Below are positions 60,024 through 64,000 of a stretch of 64,000 bases of DNA, in pieces; position 1 is the stretch's first letter, and the number at the start of each line of letters is the position of its first letter. The stretch comes from RYN-111 sp963760125. GTDB taxonomy: Bacteria > Actinomycetota > Actinomycetes > Mycobacteriales > SCTD01. The notes beneath the pieces are model-generated. The model was not told where the DNA came from. It saw only the letters and a program-made list of their open reading frames with translations, and did no database searches. Both the position numbers and the translations under genes were made by a program. The DNA is taken from assembly GCA_963760125.1 (NCBI GenBank), contig CAVXBV010000006.1, positions 168,728 through 232,727 of the forward strand, given 5' to 3'.

Positions 60024-61684
60024 ATGCTGAGGCGGCCCAGGTCGACCTTGGTGCCCCGGTCGAGGAACACCTTCTTCGTGACCGTACGGCGTCCCGGTGC
60101 CGTGACCGTCACCGTCCAGTGCTCGGGGGCGCGCCGCTCCTGGATCGTCACCGGGCGCGTGGACGGGTTCGCGTGGACGGTGAAGGTGCCGTTGGCCCGC
60201 ACGTTCGTCACCGTCCGGATGGACTCACGGACTCCGGCGTCCTTGTGGGCGTCCACGTCGACCGCCGTCGGGGTGGAGAAGGAGCGGGTGAGGGTCACGG
60301 TCGCCCCCTTCGGCGCGCCGTTCACCCGGCCGGTGATCACCCCGTGGTTGCGGGGGTCGGCGGCGGCCTCGGCGAGCAGCAGCCAGGCGGGCCGGTTGAG
60401 CGCGTACGTCTTGGGGATCTGCGAGGCGTAGTCAGGGTGGAACTGCTGGTTGTGCTCGAAGGTGTAGACGATCGTGCGCAGGGCGCCGTAGGACCAGTCG
60501 CGCGAGGTGCCGGCGGTCGGGTAGAGGGACAGGCCGATCTGGTTCTTGTAGCCGTGGTGGGCGCACATCTGCTCGCCCAGGTCCTCCTGGAAGGCGTTGT
60601 CCGGGGACGGCTTCGAGGTGTAGCCCCAGGGGCGCATGCACAGCCGCCCGGACGTGTGGTTGGTGAGGTACGCCGTCGCCTGGTGAGCCTTGAGGTAGCC
60701 CGAGATGTTGCGCGCCTCCGGCTCGGCGTACGGCGCTGCGCCCCCGTAAGTCTGCGAGCTCGGGTCGGTGCCGCCGCCCTCACCGCCCCAGTAGAACGGG
60801 TAGTTGCGGTTGGGGTCGGTGCCGTGGGCGTCGGCGTTGAGGTAGCCGTTGACCGCGCCGGCGGCGTAGAGGGCGTTGGTGAGCGACCGCTTGTTCTTGC
60901 GCCAGTAGGTGTCCAGTCCGGCGGCGGCGAGGACCAGCTCGGGCTCGGTGCGCTCCCGCGCGAGCCCCTCGCGGGAGTGGTTGAAGCCGTCCGGGTTGAC
61001 CACGGGCACGACGACGACGCGGATCTTCTTGAGCAGGCTGGTGATCCGGTCCTGCTTGCCGTAGCTCTCGAGCAGGTCGTAGGCGAACATCATCGTGTAC
61101 TCGCTGGAGGGCCACTCGCGGGCGTGGTGGACGCCGTCCACGAAGAACGTCGGCCGGCCGTCGGTCGCCGCCTGCGCGGCGTTGTCCGCGATCTCGAGGG
61201 CGAACATGTCGCGGCCCTCGAGGGAGCGCTCGGCCAGCTTGACCATGCGGGCGCGCGTGGGGTGCTTGGTCGCGAGCATCTGCATGTCGGCGTAGTAGTC
61301 ACCCAGCCGGCGGTACCCCGCGCTGCGCTCACCGGGCTGCAGCGCCAGGCCCGAGGGACGTCCCGTCGCCGGAGCGGACGGTGCTGACGTGATGACGTCG
61401 TACTCGACGCCGAGCCGGTCCAGCCGGGTCCGGTCGCCGGGCCACAGCAGCATCTCCAGGGAGCCGTCGGCGAACTGCTGGTGGGTGTCGTCGAAGGCCA
61501 GCAGGGCCCGGGCCTGCGCCAGCGTGCGGGGGCGCACCCGGGCGAACGCCGCTCCCTCACCGGGCACCGTGGTCGCCGGGGCGGCACCGAACGACTGGGT
61601 GGCCAGCGGGCCGACCCCGGCGAGCAGGCCGAGGTAGGCCGAACTGCGCAGGAAGGCGCGACGGTCCAGCGGGGGGAGGTTCAC
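60020..61684 (-). CDS. Tat-exported M14 zinc carboxypeptidase
   Basis: A 554-residue metallocarboxypeptidase. The leader DRRAFLRSSAYLGLLAGVG has a twin-arginine motif and the mature part begins near residue 35. The M14 zinc ligands are in DGVHHAREWPSSE (His, Glu) and in LTNHTSGRLCMRPW; substrate-binding DPNRNYPFYWGGEG and catalytic Glu in IVYTFEHNQQFHPDY follow. A C-terminal beta-sandwich domain (GVITGRVNGAPKGATVTLTR) is an accessory part. It starts with GTG at 61684. It probably removes C-terminal residues from extracellular peptides, complementing the S1 protease. Confidence 0.93.
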   Translation of the reverse strand: MNLPPLDRRAFLRSSAYLGLLAGVGPLATQSFGAAPATTVPGEGAAFARVRPRTLAQARALLAFDDTHQQFADGSLEMLLWPGDRTRLDRLGVEYDVITSAPSAPATGRPSGLALQPGERSAGYRRLGDYYADMQMLATKHPTRARMVKLAERSLEGRDMFALEIADNAAQAATDGRPTFFVDGVHHAREWPSSEYTMMFAYDLLESYGKQDRITSLLKKIRVVVVPVVNPDGFNHSREGLARERTEPELVLAAAGLDTYWRKNKRSLTNALYAAGAVNGYLNADAHGTDPNRNYPFYWGGEGGGTDPSSQTYGGAAPYAEPEARNISGYLKAHQATAYLTNHTSGRLCMRPWGYTSKPSPDNAFQEDLGEQMCAHHGYKNQIGLSLYPTAGTSRDWSYGALRTIVYTFEHNQQFHPDYASQIPKTYALNRPAWLLLAEAAADPRNHGVITGRVNGAPKGATVTLTRSFSTPTAVDVDAHKDAGVRESIRTVTNVRANGTFTVHANPSTRPVTIQERRAPEHWTVTVTAPGRRTVTKKVFLDRGTKVDLGRLSI

Positions 61685-61759
61685 AGCGGGCTCCGATCAG
61701 CAGTTGCCCGTTGCTTCGCCGCCGGGGGCGCGCTTCCTGCTCAGCAGCGTTCCGTGCCC

Positions 61760-62155
61760 TTGGCTGGCCGAATCCCCGCTGCGGCCTGCGGGCGTCGCGG
61801 CAACGTCAGCGCCACGGGGGCCAGCACGTCGACGACCTCGCCCGGAGAGGGCATGGTGGCGAGCTCGGTCGCTAACTCTTGCGCCGCTGCCCGGTACGAG
61901 GGCTCCGCCAACAACGCCGTGACCGCCGCGGCGACGGCCCCGCCCGTGGCGACGTCAGGGCCTGACAGTGCTCGAGAACCTGCGACTGAGGAACCCAGGA
62001 CTCGATGTTCATGGCTGGGGGCCCAAGGCTGGGGCCCCCGGCTTCGGTGACGAACGTCGGCAGGACGGGCCCTCCGAAGGAGTGCGTGATGCTGGGCAGG
62101 CCCAGCACAGCCCCCACGCGCGAGGCGGCGAACTCGGCGTCTCATGCACCAGGCG
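61760..62155 (-). pseudogene. Decayed macrolide-type glycosyltransferase
   Basis: The minus strand retains pieces of a UGT/MGT-family glycosyltransferase: LVHET followed, after a frameshift, by RVGAVLGLPSITHSFGGP and NIESWVPQSQVLEHC (the WVPQ motif that precedes the donor-binding site). The reading frame then jumps, with about 60-70 codons missing (the HGGxGT donor region is gone), to GGAVAAAVTALLAEPSYR and ELATMPSPGEVVDVL, the normal C-terminus. The N-terminal half is missing too. I call it a pseudogene because of two frameshifts plus an internal deletion. The stretch 61685-62163 has no other gene. Confidence 0.7.
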
Positions 62156-62163
62156 CGTGAGTG

Positions 62164-62730
62164 TCAGGCGGGGCGGCGGACTGTGTGGCGCAGGTAGACG
62201 ACCCCGTTGTCGAATCGCCGATGGTCAACCAGCTCGAGGTCGAGTCGTACGCCTCGAGGCAGGGCTGGCTTGCCGCCGCCGACGAGGACCGGGCACAGCA
62301 GGAGCACGCACTCGTCGACCAGGCCATGCCTGAACGCCTCAGCCGCGATCCCCGCGCCTCCGATGCTCAGGTCCGCACCGGAGGTCTCCTTGAGACGCCG
62401 CACCGCGTCAGGCTCGAACTGCCGCTCGATCCTCGTGCGCGCGGTCGACACGTCGGTGAGTGTGGTCGAGTAGACGACCTTGTCGGCCTCACGCCAGATC
62501 CCGGCGTACTCACCCACCACCGTGGGTTCGTTCGCCAACCAGTCGTCGCTCTCCCACACGCGCATCGTCTCGTACATGTGTCGCCCGTAGAGCGACGTGC
62601 CGATGTGCCGCTCGTGCTCGTTCCAGAATGCGTGAACTTCTTCGTCGGGCACGGACCAGTCGAATGAACCCGCATCGTCCTCGAGGAAGCCGTCGAGCGA
62701 GACGTTCGCCGCGTAGATCAACTTGCCCAT
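62164..62730 (-). CDS. Dihydrofolate reductase-like (RibD C-terminal) protein
   Basis: A 188-residue RibD_C/DHFR-like reductase. The N-terminal LIYAANVSLDGFLEDDAGSFDW, TSLYGRHMYETMRVWE and the nucleotide-binding SGADLSIGGAGIAAEAF are typical of the large actinobacterial DUF/YyaP-like group. It probably binds NADPH; the substrate is unknown and it is not a trimethoprim-target DHFR. The ATG at 62730 has GGAGGCTCC upstream. Its GC content is lower than that of the neighbours, which hints at a later arrival. Confidence 0.9.
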   Translation of the reverse strand: MGKLIYAANVSLDGFLEDDAGSFDWSVPDEEVHAFWNEHERHIGTSLYGRHMYETMRVWESDDWLANEPTVVGEYAGIWREADKVVYSTTLTDVSTARTRIERQFEPDAVRRLKETSGADLSIGGAGIAAEAFRHGLVDECVLLLCPVLVGGGKPALPRGVRLDLELVDHRRFDNGVVYLRHTVRRPA

Positions 62731-62761
62731 GGAGCCTCCGTCCAGAGGCGTGCATCAGCAC

Positions 62762-62810
62762 GCGGGGTCACACAAGCACAACGCAGCGACTGCGAGACCG
62801 ATGACCCCGC
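62762..62810. repeat. Inverted repeat in the DHFR/phosphotransferase intergenic region
   Basis: GCGGGGTCA (62762-62770) and TGACCCCGC (62802-62810) form perfect 9-base arms separated by 31 bases, in the 213-base region 62731-62943 between divergent genes. Short open frames here are not supported by ribosome-binding sites or codon usage. Role unknown. Confidence 0.4.
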
Positions 62811-62943
62811 CGCGGACACACGGTGTCACGGCGCGGAGTGCCGATAGTGCGGTCCCGGAGGGCGCGCTCCCTTTCCCAACGGTGCTCCCGCCGATGACCG
62901 GAAGTCGGAGGACACCCGCGGTCGCCGAGGGGAGGATGGCGGC

Positions 62944-63873
62944 ATGACGATGCACGCCGGCCAGCTCCACGTCGACGCACAGACCGTCCGTCGACTGGTC
63001 GAGGTGCAGTTCCCTCAGTGGCGCGGACTGACGATCACCGAGTTACGCACGTCCGGGACCGTGAACGCGATCTTCCGGATCGGCGACAGCCTGGTTGCCC
63101 GCCTCCCGCTGGTCGGTCACGACCCGGCGCAGGTCCGGCGGTCGCTGGCGGCCGAAACCGAGGCCGTACGTGCGCTGGCTCGCGCTGTCACCGTTCCGAT
63201 CCCGGAGCCGGTAGCGATCGGAGCGCCGGGCGCAGGCTATCCACTACCGTGGAGCGTCCAGACGTGGCTGCCGGGGCACGACGCGACCGTCGAGAACCCT
63301 TCCGGGTCGAACGCCTTCGCCCATGACCTTGCCGAACTCATCGCCGGGATGCGCGCCCGCGGAACTCGTGGGCATCGCTTCGACGGAGTCGGTCGGGGCG
63401 GGCACCTCCCGGACCACGACGACTGGATCGAGACATGCTTCCGGCAGAGCGAGGACATACTCGACGTGCCACGTCTGCGGCGGATCTGGTGGCACCTTCG
63501 GACGCTTCCTGAGATTGACGAGGAGGTGATGTGCCACCGTGACCTGACCCCGCCCAACGTCCTCGTCGAAGAAGGTCGTCTGGTTGGTGTCCTGGACGGC
63601 GGCAGCTTCGGCCCAGCGGACCCGGCGCTCGACCTCGTGGCGGCTTGGCATCTGCTCGACGAGAGGCAGCGCGGCATCCTCCGTCGTGCGCTCGGATGCG
63701 GCGACGTCCAATGGCGCCGCGGGATGGCGTGGGCCTTCCAGCAGTCGGTGGGGTTGGTCTGGTACTACCTCGACTCCAACCCAACGATGAGCCAGTGGGG
63801 CAGGCGCTCCCTGGACCGCATCGTCGATGCCTGGGCTCAGCCGAGCCCGGACGATCTTCTTCCCGGAGTCTGA
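62944..63873 (+). CDS. Aminoglycoside phosphotransferase-family kinase
   Basis: A 309-residue APH-fold kinase. The N-lobe begins with VRRLVEVQFPQWRG and TSGTVNAIFRIGDSLVARLPL. The catalytic loop is MCHRDLTPPNVLV, near residue 200, and the magnesium-binding motif is LDGGSFGPADPALDLV, with Gly after the catalytic Asp where most members have Trp or Phe. The substrate may be an antibiotic, but small-metabolite kinases share this fold. It is divergent from the DHFR-like gene. Confidence 0.9.
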   Translation: MTMHAGQLHVDAQTVRRLVEVQFPQWRGLTITELRTSGTVNAIFRIGDSLVARLPLVGHDPAQVRRSLAAETEAVRALARAVTVPIPEPVAIGAPGAGYPLPWSVQTWLPGHDATVENPSGSNAFAHDLAELIAGMRARGTRGHRFDGVGRGGHLPDHDDWIETCFRQSEDILDVPRLRRIWWHLRTLPEIDEEVMCHRDLTPPNVLVEEGRLVGVLDGGSFGPADPALDLVAAWHLLDERQRGILRRALGCGDVQWRRGMAWAFQQSVGLVWYYLDSNPTMSQWGRRSLDRIVDAWAQPSPDDLLPGV

Positions 63874-63921
63874 CCGAGACGTCGGAGTCCACGGTCACCT
63901 CAGTGTCAAACGTGCAGAAGA

Positions 63922-63948
63922 CCGCTTCCCTGCTACCCAGGGAAACGG
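63922..63948. terminator. Hairpin at the 3' side of the tRNA (candidate terminator)
   Basis: CCGCTTCCCTG, a 5-base loop CTACC and CAGGGAAACGG pair over 11 positions with one C-A mismatch. It lies about 25 bases beyond the mature 3' end of the tRNA (minus strand) and 49 bases after the phosphotransferase stop, so it could terminate either. The minus-strand T-run is weak. Confidence 0.5.
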
Positions 63949-63972
63949 CCTCTGACCTGCGGTTTTGCGTTG

Positions 63973-64000
63973 TAGCGGGGGCAGGATTTGAACCTGCGAC
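63973..64000 (-). tRNA. 3' end of a tRNA (partial; probably tRNA-Met)
   Basis: Read on the minus strand, GCAGGTTCAAATCCTGC is a perfect T-arm with TTCAAAT loop, followed by the acceptor 3' strand CCCCGCT and discriminator A. The CCA is not encoded. The anticodon lies beyond the window edge; by resemblance to actinobacterial tRNA-Met genes I suggest methionine, with low certainty. Confidence 0.6.

Noticed and set aside
62723..62970. Short open frames on both strands between the DHFR-like and phosphotransferase genes
   Set aside because: They overlap starts of neighbouring genes, lack ribosome-binding sites and show no consistent protein composition.
1..64000. CRISPR arrays, integrases, transposases or phage genes
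   Set aside because: No repeat-spacer pattern and no motifs of these families were seen on either strand.

Overview
The window is very GC-rich, packed with overlapping genes, and reads as the chromosome of a free-living actinomycete. The signs are a PucR-type FasR regulator beside the fab genes, a mycothiol-dependent enzyme family member, a PPOX/F420-type protein, a KstR-like operator, an ANTAR regulator and a DUF3556 protein. Order and genus cannot be fixed from the sequence. I see no insertion sequence, integrase, CRISPR array or plasmid gene; the layout is chromosomal.

Region by region. (1) 1-1585 +: the 3' part of an HtrA-type protease and an SDR. (2) 1549-9773 -: a type II fatty-acid synthesis operon, fasR then fabD-fabH-acpP-fabF-accD6-like-fabG-hydrolase-fabI. 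Nearly every junction overlaps by 1 to 4 bases, and a perfect palindrome lies between fasR and fabD. (3) 9819-12900: a PPOX protein under a KstR-like box, a conserved DUF-type protein, a gamma-carbonic anhydrase, a methyltransferase and a secreted repeat protein. (4) 12993-20644 -: the four-gene circularly permuted ATP-grasp / alpha-E / transglutaminase / zinc-peptidase peptide-modification cluster. (5) 20926-21636 +: a GAF-ANTAR regulator. (6) 21637-33072 -: an operon-like run of ten genes. It joins a complete branched-chain-type ABC importer and two unfamiliar envelope proteins to a class II aldolase, an amidohydrolase, an acyl-CoA synthetase and an HsaA-like flavin monooxygenase. A divergent FadR/GntR regulator (33208-34023) shares an operator-promoter with it. 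(7) 34027-37428: an SDR, a divergent carboxylesterase and a double-GNAT protein. (8) 37495-44327 +: a five-gene translationally coupled acyl-CoA carboxylase / AtuA / hydratase operon resembling part of the atu (acyclic terpene) or leucine-type pathway. (9) 44341-50233: an amidase plus PLP decarboxylase pair, then a DUF3556 membrane protein with a CrtI-like oxidoreductase. (10) 50218-55152: an hsp20-MerR heat-shock pair, an LLM flavoenzyme, a hydrolase, a ferritin-like protein, and a YceI/MarR divergon with twin operators. (11) 55180-58915: a decayed gene remnant, then a NarL-type two-component system. Its kinase is a tandem double kinase in which each half keeps what the other has lost. (12) 59118-64000: a secreted trypsin-like protease, a Tat-exported M14 carboxypeptidase, a glycosyltransferase pseudogene, a DHFR-like protein, a phosphotransferase and the 3' end of a tRNA.

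How it fits together: about half of the window is acyl-CoA and lipid metabolism, covering membrane lipid synthesis, uptake and CoA activation of an unknown organic acid, and beta-carboxylation of a branched enoyl-CoA. Each block has a local regulator with a readable palindromic operator. The most distinctive items are the complementary double histidine kinase, the importer-plus-catabolism operon with its FadR divergon, and the set of unusually clear operator sequences.
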